NCBI RefSeq assembly: GCF_006489205.2
Contig: NZ_VFYR02000001.1
Coordinates: 732,563-796,562 of the forward strand
DNA from: Brevibacterium sp. XM4083
Lineage (GTDB): Bacteria; Actinomycetota; Actinomycetes; Actinomycetales; Brevibacteriaceae
Reading direction: 5' to 3'
DNA: 64,000 bases
Below the pieces are notes generated by a model, which was not told where the DNA came from, ran no database searches, and worked only from the letters and a program-made list of their open reading frames with translations. This document shows positions 26,927 through 36,416 of the stretch, piece after piece (the stretch's first letter is position 1; the number at the start of each line of letters is the position of its first letter). The translations under genes were made by a program, and so were the position numbers.

Positions 26927-26930
26927 TGGG

Positions 26931-27986
26931 ATGGTGTTCGAGGGCAGAGAAGCAGATCACGGCGGTCGCGCCGGCCTCGGCACCCGTGTGCGCAATGCCA
27001 TTCGGGACGCGGGAATCAACCACAGCGAAGTCGCCCGCAGCATCGGTCTCGAACCGAGCAAGCTCTCGAAGTCCCTCGCCGGGACTCGGAAGTTCCGCGT
27101 CGAGGAGATCACGCGCATCGCCCAGCTCACCGACGTCACCACGGATTGGCTCACGCTCGGACGTGAGGAGGGAGCACCTCGGCGCCAGACCGCCCCGCTG
27201 TCTCCCACCCATTCGCTCACCGAGGCGGCCGGTCAGGGCGCGTCCGCACTGTCTGCCACCGGCGGCGACCACCCCCGTCCGGAGGCGTCGACGACGTGGA
27301 TGTCGAAGGGCACCCGCAATCGCCGCCGCATCGTCGCCGCCGCCTGGGAGCTCTACGCCGACCGCGGCATCGACGCGGTGCGCGTCCACGACATCGCCGC
27401 CGCCGCGGGTCTGTCGACCTCGGCGATCAACTACCACTTCCGGACGAAGACCGCGCTGCTCGAGGCGGCCCTGCACTATTCGCTTGAGATCATCGCGACC
27501 GCTCGCGACCTCGTCGAACCCGAGGACCCCGCCGAGGTGCTCCTCCGGTTCTCCCGCGTCCATGCGGGAGTCGACCCCACCGTGCGCCGCGTGTGGTCGA
27601 TCTGGATCCAGAGCTGGGCCCGCGCCGTCGTCGACGAGCGCTCCCGCCTCAACCTCGCCGCCGTCTACGAGAAATGGATGGACCTCATCCGCGGCGTCGT
27701 CGCCGCCGGTCAGCGCGTCGGCCAGGTCCGCGACGGCGACACCGACCTCATGGTCAAGAGCCTCAGCGTCTTCATCGACGGACTCGGCGTCGCCCGCAGC
27801 ACCGCCCAGATGAGTCTGACCGACGACGACGCCCTGGCGATGATCGACGCCTTCCTCCGCGCCCACATCCTCGTCCCCGGCGCAGAGCCCGCGCAGATGC
27901 GGGCATCGACACGACCTCCGGACCCGGCCGCGCAGCCGGGGCCTGCGGAACATCTTCAGGACGAACCACTCCAGGAAGAAGGCTGA
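26931..27986 (+). CDS. XRE-TetR fusion transcriptional regulator
   Basis: A 351-residue protein with two different DNA-binding domains. Residues about 10-72 form a lambda-repressor-type (XRE/HTH_3) domain: NHSEVARSIGLEPSKLSKSL and VEEITRIAQLTDVTTDWL. A Pro/Thr-rich linker follows (about 75-115). Residues about 120-180 form a TetR HTH: RVHDIAAAAGLSTSAINYHF, then a TetR C-terminal ligand domain. ATG 26931 is used; GTG 26919 is an in-frame alternative. Neither has a strong ribosome site. The stop overlaps the solute-binding protein start (TGATG), so it leads the ABC operon and probably controls it. Confidence 0.82.
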   Translation: MVFEGREADHGGRAGLGTRVRNAIRDAGINHSEVARSIGLEPSKLSKSLAGTRKFRVEEITRIAQLTDVTTDWLTLGREEGAPRRQTAPLSPTHSLTEAAGQGASALSATGGDHPRPEASTTWMSKGTRNRRRIVAAAWELYADRGIDAVRVHDIAAAAGLSTSAINYHFRTKTALLEAALHYSLEIIATARDLVEPEDPAEVLLRFSRVHAGVDPTVRRVWSIWIQSWARAVVDERSRLNLAAVYEKWMDLIRGVVAAGQRVGQVRDGDTDLMVKSLSVFIDGLGVARSTAQMSLTDDDALAMIDAFLRAHILVPGAEPAQMRASTRPPDPAAQPGPAEHLQDEPLQEEG

Positions 27987-29536
27987 TGAACACTCCGAAC
28001 CGAAGACAAGCGCTGGGAGCGGGACTCTCGCTCACCGCGCTCGCCGGACTGAGCGCCTGCGGCGGCGGCGCGGCGGCCGGTGACATCTCCGCCGGCGAGC
28101 CCGTCCGCGGCGGCACCCTGCGCGTCGGGGTCACCGGCGGCAACTCCGCCGACACCGTCGATGCGCACATCCCCGTGAATTCCGGCGACGTCGCCCGCAC
28201 CGTCAACCTCTACAACTCCCTGCTCACGCGCACCGACGACTACAAGATCCAGCCGGAGCTCGCCGAGTCGTTCGAACCCAACGGCGACGCGACCGTGTGG
28301 ACGGCAACGCTGCGGCCGGGGATCAAATTCTCCGACGGGCGTGACATCACCCCCGACGACGTCGTCTTCACCTTCGAACGCATCAATGACCCCGATGATC
28401 CGAAGACCGCGGCGGCGAGCTTCACGATGCTCGACGAGGTCGTCGCCACCGGTGATCGCACCGTCGAGTTCCGGCTCAGCGAACCCAACGGCCTCCTCGA
28501 TGACTCCGTCTCCGAGTACACGACGGGCATCGTCCCCCGCGACTACGACCCGGCCGCACCGGTCGGTTCGGGACCGTACAAGCTCGGATCGCACACCGCG
28601 GCGGTGTCGACCGTGCTCGAACGCAACGAGTACTACTGGCGCACGGACGGCAACTGGCTCGACGCCGTCCACCTTCTCAACTTCAATGACTCCGACGCTC
28701 TCATCAATGCCCTCCTCTCGAGCCAGGTCGACGCGATCGCGCAGATCCCGCTCGCCCTCGTCGAGGTCATCGGCGCCGACGAGCGGATGGCGATCCTCAA
28801 CTCCGAGACCGGCATGTGGCTGCCGTTCACGATGCGCGTGGATCGTCCGCCCTTCGACGACGTCAGGGTGCGGCAGGCCTTCCGCCTCGTCGTCGACCGG
28901 GAGCAGATGATCGAGCAGGTCCTCTCCGGCTACGGCACGATCGGCAACGACATGTTCGGTCCCCTCAGTGAGAACTACCCCGACTTCCCGCAGCGCACGC
29001 GCGATGTCGAGCAGGCCAGGCAGCTCCTCGCCGAGGCGGGGCACCCCGACGGTCTCGACGTCGAGCTCGTCACCGCCCCCATCCAGTCCGGTGTCGTCGA
29101 AGCCGCGCAGGTCTTCGCCCAGCAGGCCGCCGACGCCGGCATCCGGGTGAGCATCCGCCGGGTCGATGCGACGACGTTCTTCGGGGAGAACTATCTGCAG
29201 TGGGATTTCGCGCAGGACTTCTGGTACACGCGTGACTTCCTCCCGCAGTGCGTGTCCTGTGTGATGCCGGAATCGCCGTTCAACGAAACCCACTGGGACG
29301 ATCCGAACTTCACCTCGATCGTCGAGGAGGCGCGCTCTCTGCCGGATCCGGCGGCGCGACGCAACCTCGAACACGAGGCGCAGAAGATCCTCTACGACAA
29401 CGGCGGCTACATCATCTGGGGCTTCGCCAACCAGGTCGACGCCTACCAGAAGTACGTCGGCGGCCTCGAACCGAATGCGACCGGCAGGCCCCTGGGCGGC
29501 TGGCGCTTCGACCGCGTGTGGATCGGGAAGGTGTGA
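27986..29536 (+). CDS. ABC transporter substrate-binding lipoprotein, peptide/nickel type
   Basis: A 516-residue family 5 extracellular solute-binding protein (PF00496 type). The N-terminus reads NRRQALGAGLSLTALAGLSAC: twin Arg, hydrophobic stretch and lipobox LSAC with Cys at about 22, so it is anchored outside the membrane. Seen inside: LYNSLLTRTDDYKIQPELAE, DDVVFTFERI, GSGPYKL and VRQAFRLVVDRE, all standard for this family. Ligands are oligopeptides, nickel chelates or similar. It sits before two permease genes that are both broken and an intact ATPase gene, and overlaps the regulator gene before it. Confidence 0.88.
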   Translation: MNTPNRRQALGAGLSLTALAGLSACGGGAAAGDISAGEPVRGGTLRVGVTGGNSADTVDAHIPVNSGDVARTVNLYNSLLTRTDDYKIQPELAESFEPNGDATVWTATLRPGIKFSDGRDITPDDVVFTFERINDPDDPKTAAASFTMLDEVVATGDRTVEFRLSEPNGLLDDSVSEYTTGIVPRDYDPAAPVGSGPYKLGSHTAAVSTVLERNEYYWRTDGNWLDAVHLLNFNDSDALINALLSSQVDAIAQIPLALVEVIGADERMAILNSETGMWLPFTMRVDRPPFDDVRVRQAFRLVVDREQMIEQVLSGYGTIGNDMFGPLSENYPDFPQRTRDVEQARQLLAEAGHPDGLDVELVTAPIQSGVVEAAQVFAQQAADAGIRVSIRRVDATTFFGENYLQWDFAQDFWYTRDFLPQCVSCVMPESPFNETHWDDPNFTSIVEEARSLPDPAARRNLEHEAQKILYDNGGYIIWGFANQVDAYQKYVGGLEPNATGRPLGGWRFDRVWIGKV

Positions 29537-29537
29537 C

Positions 29538-30492
29538 ATGTTCGCCAAAGTCATCATTCGCAGGCTGATCTTCTCCGCCTTCATCCTCCTCGCCGTCTCC
29601 CTCATCGTCTTCGGCGCCACCCTCCTCCTGCCCGGCGATGCGGCTCGCGCGATCCTCGGCCAGCAGGCCACCCCGGAGCGCATCGCGGCACTCAACGAAC
29701 AGCTCGGGCTCAACCTGCCGGCCTGGCAGCGCTACCTCGAGTGGCTCGGTGGTCTCTTCGTCGGCGACTTCGGAACCTCGACGGCGACCGGCGGACCGGT
29801 CTCGGAGCTGCTGGGACCGCGGATCGGCAACTCCTTCGTCCTCATGGCGCTCGCCGCGATCATCTCCGTGCCGCTGGGCATCGGCCTCGGCGTCTACTCG
29901 GCGCTGCACCGCGGCACCCGCCGCGACCAGGCGCTGACCGGCATCAGCCTCGTGCTCGCCGCGATGCCCGAGTTCGTCATCGGCATCGCCCTCATCGCGA
30001 TCTTCGCCACCTCGGTGTTCCAGATCCTGCCCGCCGTCACGCTCGCCCCGCCGGGCCAGCCAGTGTGGCTGATCCCCGCGCAGCTCGTCCTGCCCACGGC
30101 CACCCTCGTCCTCGTCGTCACCCCCCTATATCGTGCGGATGATGCGGGCGACGATGATCGAAGTCCTCGACTCCGGATTCGTTGAGATGGCCCGCCTCAA
30201 GGGCGTTCCCGAACGCCGAGTGATCTTCCGTCACGCGGTGCCCCATGCGCTCGGTCCCGTCGCCCAGGTCGTCGCGATCCAACTCGCGTGGCTGGCCGGC
30301 GGCGTGGTCGTCGTCGAGTTCCTCTTCCGGTACCCCGGCATCGGCCAGGCGCTCATCGACGCCGTCACCTACCGCGACGTCCAGGTCGTCCAGGCGATCT
30401 CGATGCTCGTCGCCGCCGTCTACGTCGTGGTCAACCTCGCCGCGGACATCGTCGGCATCCTCACCAACCCGAAACTGAGGAGCGCAGCATGA
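29538..30492 (+). pseudogene. DppB-type ABC permease, frameshifted
   Basis: A permease of the DppB type whose frame breaks at a run of six C (30121-30126). The upstream frame (from ATG 29538) carries the first helices to LVLVVTP and then leaves the family sequence. The downstream frame resumes with YIVRMMRATMIEVLDSG, FVEMARLKGVP and the EAA loop with RHAVPHALGPV. Removing one C restores a continuous protein of about 317 residues, a normal length. It may be a real +1 lesion, slippage in the C run or a sequencing error. Its end overlaps the next gene by ATGA. Confidence 0.8.
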
Positions 30493-31397
30493 GCAGCAAC
30501 CTCGACGACATGAAGTCCGACGCCATCGAAGCCGCGGAGGTGCCGAAGGAGTCGCAGACGACCTATGTGCCCTTCTTCCGCCGCGTCATCGCGCAGAAGC
30601 AGGGGCGCATCGGCCTCGTGCTCACGGCATTCATCGTTCTCCTCGCCTTCTGCGGACCCCTTCTCCTGCCGTGGGCGACGGGGTCGACGGCGACCGAGTT
30701 CGTCGCGAAGCCGTTCTCCCCGTACGGGCTCTTCGGCACCGACAACCTCGGCCGCAGCGTGCTCTCCCGCTTCCTCGCCGGAGGGCTCACGCTCATCATC
30801 TAATCGGTGCTCGCCACGGCGCTCGGCATGGTCCTCGGCGCGATCGTCGGCATGCTCGCCGCCTATGTGGGCGGACGCTTCGACGCGATCCTCATGCGAC
30901 TCAACGATGTCCTGCTGGCGATCCCGCAGCTCGTGTTCGCGCTGCTGGCGATCACCGTGCTCGGACCGCAGGGCTGGGTGCTCATCACCGTCATCGGCAT
31001 CACGCATGCCCCGCGCATCGCCCGGGTGGCCCGGTCGGCCACTCTCAACGTCATCAACGAGGACTACATCCTCGCCGCGGAGATGTACGCGATGCCCCGG
31101 TCGAAGCTCCTCGTCCGTGAGCTCCTGCCCAACATCACCGGGCCGCTCAGCGTCGAGGCGGGGCTGCGCCTGACGTACTCGATCGGCGCGATCGCCTCGC
31201 TGTCATTCCTCGGACTCGGCCTGCAGCCGCCGGCCGCCGACTGGGGCCTGATGATCAACGAGAACCGCATCGCGCTGAGCATCCAGCCGTGGGGCGTGCT
31301 GCTGCCGGTCATCGCGATCGCGCTGCTGACCATCGGCACCAACCTGCTCGCGGACTCGTTCGCCCGAGCCACCGCTTCGACGACAGTGGAGGAATGA
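30489..31397 (+). pseudogene. DppC-type ABC permease with internal stop codon
   Basis: A DppC-type permease of about 302 codons with an in-frame TAA at 30801-30803, codon 105. The frame reads LAGGLTLII, stop, then SVLATALGMVLGAIVG, exactly where helix 2 should run on, so the reading frame is unchanged and a sense codon has been replaced. The later part is intact, with ITHAPRIARVAR, the EAA loop MPRSKLLVRELLPNI, and LSFLGLGLQPPAADWG. A fragment could restart at GTG 30807. Real decay or a base-call error are both possible; the upstream permease is also broken. Its stop overlaps the ATPase start. Confidence 0.8.
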
Positions 31398-33076
31398 TGA
31401 CCACGACCAATGACACCGCTGCCGGGGTCGACTCCGCACCGAACGAGAGCATCGTCCTGCGCGTGAGCGACCTGCGCATCGACACCATGGCCGGTGACGA
31501 GATCCTCCACGGCGTCGACTTCGCCCTCAGCCGCGGAGAGATCCTCGGCCTGGTCGGGGAGTCCGGTTCGGGCAAGACGACCGCGGGGCTCGCCTGCATG
31601 GGCCACTTCCGGTCGGGGCTGAAGTACGGTTCGGGCTCGGTGAGCCTGTGGCCGCGCGGGGAGGACACCGCCGTCGAGGTCCTCGACCTCGGCGAGGAGG
31701 CCGTACGCGCCCTGCGGGGATCGCGGATCGCCTACATCCCCCAGGATCCCGCCCTCTCCCTCAACCCGGCAATGCGGGTGGGTGACCAGATCCGCGAGGT
31801 CCTCGAGATCCACGGCTTCGGGTCCTCCTCGGCGGAGCGGGAGGCGCGGATCACCGAGGTGCTCACCGACGTCGGTCTGCCCGGCGACCGGGCGTACCAG
31901 AGTCGGTGGCCGCACCAGCTCTCGGGCGGTCAGCAGCAGCGCATCGGCATCGCCATGGCGTTCGCGATGTACCCCGACGTCCTCATCCTCGACGAGCCGA
32001 CGACCGGCCTCGACGTCTCCACGCAGGCCGTCGTCCTCGACACGATCCGGCAGATGACGGTGGCCAACAATGTCGCCGGTCTCTACATCACCCACGACCT
32101 CGCCGTCATCAAGGACATCTCCGACCGGGTGGCCGTCATGCTCCGCGGCGACCTCGTCGAAGAGGGACCGGTCGAAGAAGTGCTCTCACGCCCGGTGCAT
32201 GACTACACGAAGATGCTGCTCGCCGCGGTTCCCGACCTCGCCGGTGACAAGCAGATCGGCGACGAGCCGAGTGCGGCAGCCCCGGTCACGGCCGTCGACC
32301 GGGAGGGGGAGGCCGCCTCGGCGAGCACCCCGCTCCTCGACGTCGCCGACGTCGAGCTCGCCTACGGGAAGGCGCAGATCCTCGACGGCATCAACCTCAC
32401 CCTCGAACCCGGCGAGTGCACGATGCTGCTGGGGGAGTCGGGGTCGGGCAAGACGACCCTGTCGCGGTGCGTGGCCGGACTCAACGACGACTACTCGGGT
32501 GAGGTGCGTCTGCGCGGAGTCGAACTCGCGAAATCGACGCGGAAGCGGACGAACGAGCAGCGGATCGGGATCCAGTACGTCTTCCAGTCCCCGTTCTCCT
32601 CCCTCAACCCGAGGCGCTCGATCGGGCAGTCGCTCACGGTGCCCTTGGAGATGAGCGGAGATGGGACGGCGGCGAGCCGGAAGGCCGCAGTTGAGGACGC
32701 GCTCGATGCGGTGCGCCTGGGCCGCAGCTTCTACCACCGGCGGCCCGGAGACCTCTCCGGTGGTGAGCGGCAGCGGGCGGCGATCGCCCGGGCGCTCGTC
32801 AATGCGCCCGATGTGCTCGTCTGCGACGAGATCACCTCGGCCCTCGACGTCAGCGTGCAGGCCTCGATCATCGGGCTGCTGCGCACCCTGCGCGCCGAGC
32901 GGCAGCTGGCGATGCTCTTCGTCACGCACAACATCGCGCTCTCGCGGCACATCGCCGACAACCTCGCGGTGCTCAACAAGGGCAAGATCGTCGACTACGG
33001 GCCTGCGGACTCCGTGCTCGAGAACCCGCAGCACGCGTACACCCGCTCCCTCATCGACGACGTGCCGACGTTCTGA
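31397..33076 (+). CDS. ABC transporter ATPase with two nucleotide-binding domains
   Basis: A 559-residue fusion of the two ATPases usually encoded separately as DppD and DppF. Domain 1 (about 20-285) has Walker A GESGSGKTT, signature LSGGQQQRIG and Walker B LILDEPTTGLD. Domain 2 (about 310-559) has a second GESGSGKTT, LSGGERQRAA and VCDEITSALD. All catalytic residues are present, so this gene is not decayed. ATG 31397 is preferred over ATG 31394 because GGAGG is then at workable spacing; it overlaps the previous stop as TGATG. With both permeases broken it may lack a membrane partner. Confidence 0.88.
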   Translation: MTTTNDTAAGVDSAPNESIVLRVSDLRIDTMAGDEILHGVDFALSRGEILGLVGESGSGKTTAGLACMGHFRSGLKYGSGSVSLWPRGEDTAVEVLDLGEEAVRALRGSRIAYIPQDPALSLNPAMRVGDQIREVLEIHGFGSSSAEREARITEVLTDVGLPGDRAYQSRWPHQLSGGQQQRIGIAMAFAMYPDVLILDEPTTGLDVSTQAVVLDTIRQMTVANNVAGLYITHDLAVIKDISDRVAVMLRGDLVEEGPVEEVLSRPVHDYTKMLLAAVPDLAGDKQIGDEPSAAAPVTAVDREGEAASASTPLLDVADVELAYGKAQILDGINLTLEPGECTMLLGESGSGKTTLSRCVAGLNDDYSGEVRLRGVELAKSTRKRTNEQRIGIQYVFQSPFSSLNPRRSIGQSLTVPLEMSGDGTAASRKAAVEDALDAVRLGRSFYHRRPGDLSGGERQRAAIARALVNAPDVLVCDEITSALDVSVQASIIGLLRTLRAERQLAMLFVTHNIALSRHIADNLAVLNKGKIVDYGPADSVLENPQHAYTRSLIDDVPTF

Positions 33077-33144
33077 GTGAGAGCCGGTGCGACCTGGGCC
33101 GGACGAATCCGGGACGTTCTGAGTGAGAGCCGGTGCGACCTGGG
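33067..33144 (+). repeat. Tandem duplication of a 32-bp segment with 46-bp period
   Basis: The same 32 bases occur at 33067-33098 and 33113-33144. The first copy contains the stop codon of the ATPase gene; the second leads into the terminator stem. The 14 bases between copies are unrelated. Confidence 0.8.
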
Positions 33145-33166
33145 TCGGTGAGCACCGACCCAGGTC
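33137..33166. terminator. Strong hairpin between convergent genes
   Basis: A perfect 13-bp stem GACCTGGGTCGGT/ACCGACCCAGGTC with loop GAGC lies between the ABC operon and the minus-strand helicase gene, so it can serve both. There is no T-tract. Confidence 0.75.
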
Positions 33167-33185
33167 AACCGGTTGCGGACGCGGT

Positions 33186-34868
33186 TCAGCTGCTCGTCGA
33201 ATAGACCTGCTGAGATCCGCCGGCTGCGGCGCGCGAGCGATTGCGGCGGCGGGTCTCAGCACTGGTCCCGCGGGTGCTCTGGGACTCTCCGCGTCGGGAT
33301 GCGGCATTCCGCCGCTGGCCGGAGCCTGCAGAGCTGCCGCGACGGGACTGCTCGCCGCGACGGGACTCGCTCCGGTTCGACTCGGTGCGGCCCGACGAAT
33401 CCGCGCGGGCCGAGGTCTCGGGGCGACCGGACTTCTCGCGGCCCCGACCGCGGTTCCGGGATCCCGCACCTCCGCGTTGCTTCGCGCCGCCGGCCGGCGT
33501 CTGTGCACGTGACTGGGTTCCGCCTGCTGACTCGGAGGATGCGGCGGCACCCGACTGTCCGCTGCCCCCTCGGCGTCCGCGGCGGCGCCGGGACGAGCGC
33601 TTCTTCTCCGGTGGCGCCACCGTCTCGACCGGTTCCGTGCCGCGGACCCGCTCCGGGTTCGCTTCCTGCGGCTCGACGAACGCAGCGACCTCACCGACGA
33701 GTTCGCCGACCTGGGGTGACTCGGCGGAGACCTTCTGCGGCTTGACGGAGATCTTCGCCTTGCGCAGTAGTGCGAGGGTGTCCTTGCGCTCCTCCGGGGT
33801 CATGATGGTGACCACGTCGCCGGTGCTGCCGGCACGCGCGGTGCGACCGGATCGGTGGAGGTAGGCCTTGTGCTCGGTGGGCGGGTCGACGTGGACGACG
33901 AGTTCGACGGCGTCGACGTGGACGCCGCGAGCCGCGACATCGGTGGCCACGAGCACCTTGACCCCGCCGTCGGCGAAGGCCGCGAGGTTGCGCTCGCGTG
34001 CGGACTGCGAGAGGTTGCCGTGCATGTCGACGGCGGGAATGCCCTGCTTCGTGAGCAGCCGGGCAAGCCGCTTGGCCCGATGCTTCGTGCGGGTGAAGAG
34101 GATGCGCCGCCCGGCCCCGGAGGCCAGACGGTGCACAAGGTCGCCCTTGTCCTCGGGGGTGACCTCGAAGAGGTGGTGGGTCATCGCATCGACGTGCGAG
34201 CTCGGGTCGTCGACGGAGTGGAGCACCTGGTCGTGGAGGAATCGGCGCACGAGCTTGTCCACGTCGTTGTCGAGCGTCGCGGAGAAGAACATCCGCTGGC
34301 CTGTGGCCGGGGTCTTCGCGAGGAGGCGGGTGACGCCGGGCAGGAAGCCCATGTCGGCCATGTGGTCGGCCTCATCGAGGACGGTGACTTCGATGTCGTC
34401 GAGGGAGACGAGGTCCTGCTGGAGGAGGTCTTCGAGGCGTCCGGGGCACGCGACGACGATGTCGACGCCGGCGTTGAGCGCCGCTTCCTGCTTCTTCTGC
34501 TTGACTCCGCCGAAGATCGTCGTGGTCGTCAGCCCGGCGGCCTGGGCGAGGGGATCGAGCACGGCGGTGATCTGAGTCGCGAGCTCACGGGTGGGTGCGA
34601 GGACGAGCCCACGCGGAGCCCGGCCGCGACCCGGTCGTGCCGGCTGGGCGTCCGCGAGGTTGGCGACCATCGGGATGGAGAAGGCCAGGGTCTTTCCCGA
34701 GCCGGTCTTCCCGCGGCCGAGCACGTCGCGGCCGGCGAGAGTGTCGGCCAGGGTGTCCTGCTGGATGGGGAAGGCCTCGGTCTTGCCGTCGGCGGCCAGA
34801 CGGGCGACGAGGGCAGAGGGGACTCCGAGGGCGGAGAACGACTGGGCCGGAGCGGTGGTGGAGGTGAT
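33186..34868 (-). CDS. DEAD-box RNA helicase with Arg/Ser-rich tail
   Basis: An ATP-dependent RNA helicase with a Q-motif (AFPIQ), motif I GRGKTGSGKT, VLDEADHMADMG (DEAD), SAT in FFSATLD, and HRSGRTARAG (motif VI). The last 130 residues or so are Arg/Ser/Gly-rich and disordered, a typical RNA-binding tail. It likely acts in ribosome assembly or RNA turnover. The 5' boundary is unusual: family similarity begins at codon ATC (34868), which has AAAGG seven bases before it. The nearest conventional in-frame starts are TTG 34925 and ATG 35000, with no ribosome site and an Arg-rich, non-family leader. I use 34868; a start up to 35000 is possible. Confidence 0.85.
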   Translation of the reverse strand: MTSTTAPAQSFSALGVPSALVARLAADGKTEAFPIQQDTLADTLAGRDVLGRGKTGSGKTLAFSIPMVANLADAQPARPGRGRAPRGLVLAPTRELATQITAVLDPLAQAAGLTTTTIFGGVKQKKQEAALNAGVDIVVACPGRLEDLLQQDLVSLDDIEVTVLDEADHMADMGFLPGVTRLLAKTPATGQRMFFSATLDNDVDKLVRRFLHDQVLHSVDDPSSHVDAMTHHLFEVTPEDKGDLVHRLASGAGRRILFTRTKHRAKRLARLLTKQGIPAVDMHGNLSQSARERNLAAFADGGVKVLVATDVAARGVHVDAVELVVHVDPPTEHKAYLHRSGRTARAGSTGDVVTIMTPEERKDTLALLRKAKISVKPQKVSAESPQVGELVGEVAAFVEPQEANPERVRGTEPVETVAPPEKKRSSRRRRGRRGGSGQSGAAASSESAGGTQSRAQTPAGGAKQRGGAGSRNRGRGREKSGRPETSARADSSGRTESNRSESRRGEQSRRGSSAGSGQRRNAASRRGESQSTRGTSAETRRRNRSRAAAGGSQQVYSTSS

Positions 34869-35102
34869 GGGGTGGCCTTTCGACGCGCAGGTGCGCGCTG
34901 CGAGACCACTCAGTGGTGGCGGCAATCGTGCAACCCGGCAGGGTGTCCGAACGCGGGACCGCGTTCTCGTTCGCCGAGAGGAACGGGTTTCGCCGAGCAT
35001 GCGCCGCAGCTGGGGTGTGCGGGCGCAGAGTCGCGTGATCCTGACGACGCAGGGATTTCGCCGAGCGAAATCGCAAGATCTTCAAGGATACATCGTTCGT
35101 CG

Positions 35103-36203
35103 TCAGTTCTCCGCATCGAGTCGCGCCGCGGCGAAGCCCGCGGCTGCTGTGAGCGCCGCGTTCGCCTCGTCGAGGACCCGCCCGAAGTGGAGGAACGAGT
35201 GGAGGACATGCGGGTATTCGATGACGTCGACATCGGTGCCGGCGCGCTGCAGAAGGGCGGCCAGGGCGCGGCTGTCGTCGCGCAGCGGGTCGAGGCCCGC
35301 GGCGGCGATGAACGTCGACGGTAGACCCCGGAGATCGGCGCCGAGGTGGTCGATGTACGGGCTCTCGGCGTCGGCCGGTGAGGTGTAGTGGACCTTCGCG
35401 ATTCCGGCGAGCACCTCGGGTCCCATCCCGTCCCATGACCCGCCGTAGAGGCGACGGCTCGCAGAGTCGCGGAGGCCGTGGGAGCCGTAGACGAGGAGGA
35501 GGGCCCTGAGTGCGGCGAAGGATGAGTCGGCGCCGACCCGTTCGGGTTCGTCGCGCAGCAGCAGTGCCGATCCGAGGGCGAGCATCGCCCCGGCCGAATC
35601 CCCGGCGACGGCGAGGCGGGTGCCGTCGATTCCCCAGTCCGCCCCGTGCCGGGCGAGGTGGGCGATGACGGTCGCGCATTCGAGAAGAGCCTGGGGAAAG
35701 ACGGCCTCGGGGGAGAGGGAGTAGTCGACGGCGATGACGGCAGCGCCGGAGGCCGAGGCGATGACGCGTGCGATCCGGTCGTGGGTGTCGAGGTCGCCGA
35801 GGCAGAACCCGCCGCCGTGGAGGAAGACGATGCCCGGCAGGACCGCCTCGGTGGTCGGACGGTGGATGCGGATGGGCACGTCGACGTCACCGACCCGCAG
35901 ATGCGTGTCCTCGGTCCGCGCCATCGCGGGCCCGCCCTCGTTCCAATGCGTGCGTTCGGCGCGGTACTCCGCCCGTGCCGCAGCGAACTCCGTCGGCGCT
36001 CCGGCGTCACGGTCGGGGACGAGGATCCCGGGCTCACCACCGCCCTGTCGGGCCCGGGCTGCGATCACGCGGTCGGCGGCCGCACGGCATTCGGCGGCGC
36101 GGGCCTCCTGGATGTCGAGGACCTCGCGCATCTGCGCAGACAGGGCGTCGCGGATGTCGGCCGGCATCGACTCGGACCACTGCGGGGAACGGGAGGGCGT
36201 CAT
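35103..36203 (-). CDS. Alpha/beta hydrolase, hormone-sensitive-lipase-type esterase
   Basis: A 366-residue carboxylesterase of the HSL family (alpha/beta hydrolase fold 3). Seen: oxyanion-hole motif HGGGFCLGD, nucleophile elbow GDSAGA, a late acid in AAGLDPLRDD and the catalytic His in HVLHSF. An N-terminal helical cap of about 95 residues comes first. No signal peptide, so cytoplasmic. It hydrolyses short acyl esters; the natural substrate is unknown. The start at ATG 36203 follows AAGGA. It is upstream of the helicase gene on the same strand, but the 230-bp gap argues against tight coupling. Confidence 0.87.
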   Translation of the reverse strand: MTPSRSPQWSESMPADIRDALSAQMREVLDIQEARAAECRAAADRVIAARARQGGGEPGILVPDRDAGAPTEFAAARAEYRAERTHWNEGGPAMARTEDTHLRVGDVDVPIRIHRPTTEAVLPGIVFLHGGGFCLGDLDTHDRIARVIASASGAAVIAVDYSLSPEAVFPQALLECATVIAHLARHGADWGIDGTRLAVAGDSAGAMLALGSALLLRDEPERVGADSSFAALRALLLVYGSHGLRDSASRRLYGGSWDGMGPEVLAGIAKVHYTSPADAESPYIDHLGADLRGLPSTFIAAAGLDPLRDDSRALAALLQRAGTDVDVIEYPHVLHSFLHFGRVLDEANAALTAAAGFAAARLDAEN

Positions 36204-36416
36204 CGGATCCTTCTTCGGAGCTCACGGCGCGCGGGACCACGAGCAGTTCTCGATCGGCGCGCACCCCTCCAGCCTACCCGCGCAGGGCAACGATCCATCG
36301 AGGTGAGACTGCGTGGGGAGGAGGTGCCCGGGAATAAGCGGCGATGCCCGACGTTGTCATTGTCGAAGCGGAAGTGCCCGCGACCGCTGCGGCAGCCGAG
36401 ACGACGGAGGAAGCGA

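Noticed and set aside
30115..30130. Programmed +1 frameshift in the permease at the C run
   Set aside because: Permeases of this family are not known to need frameshifting, there is no stimulatory stop or structure nearby, and the next gene is also broken. A lesion or sequencing error is simpler.
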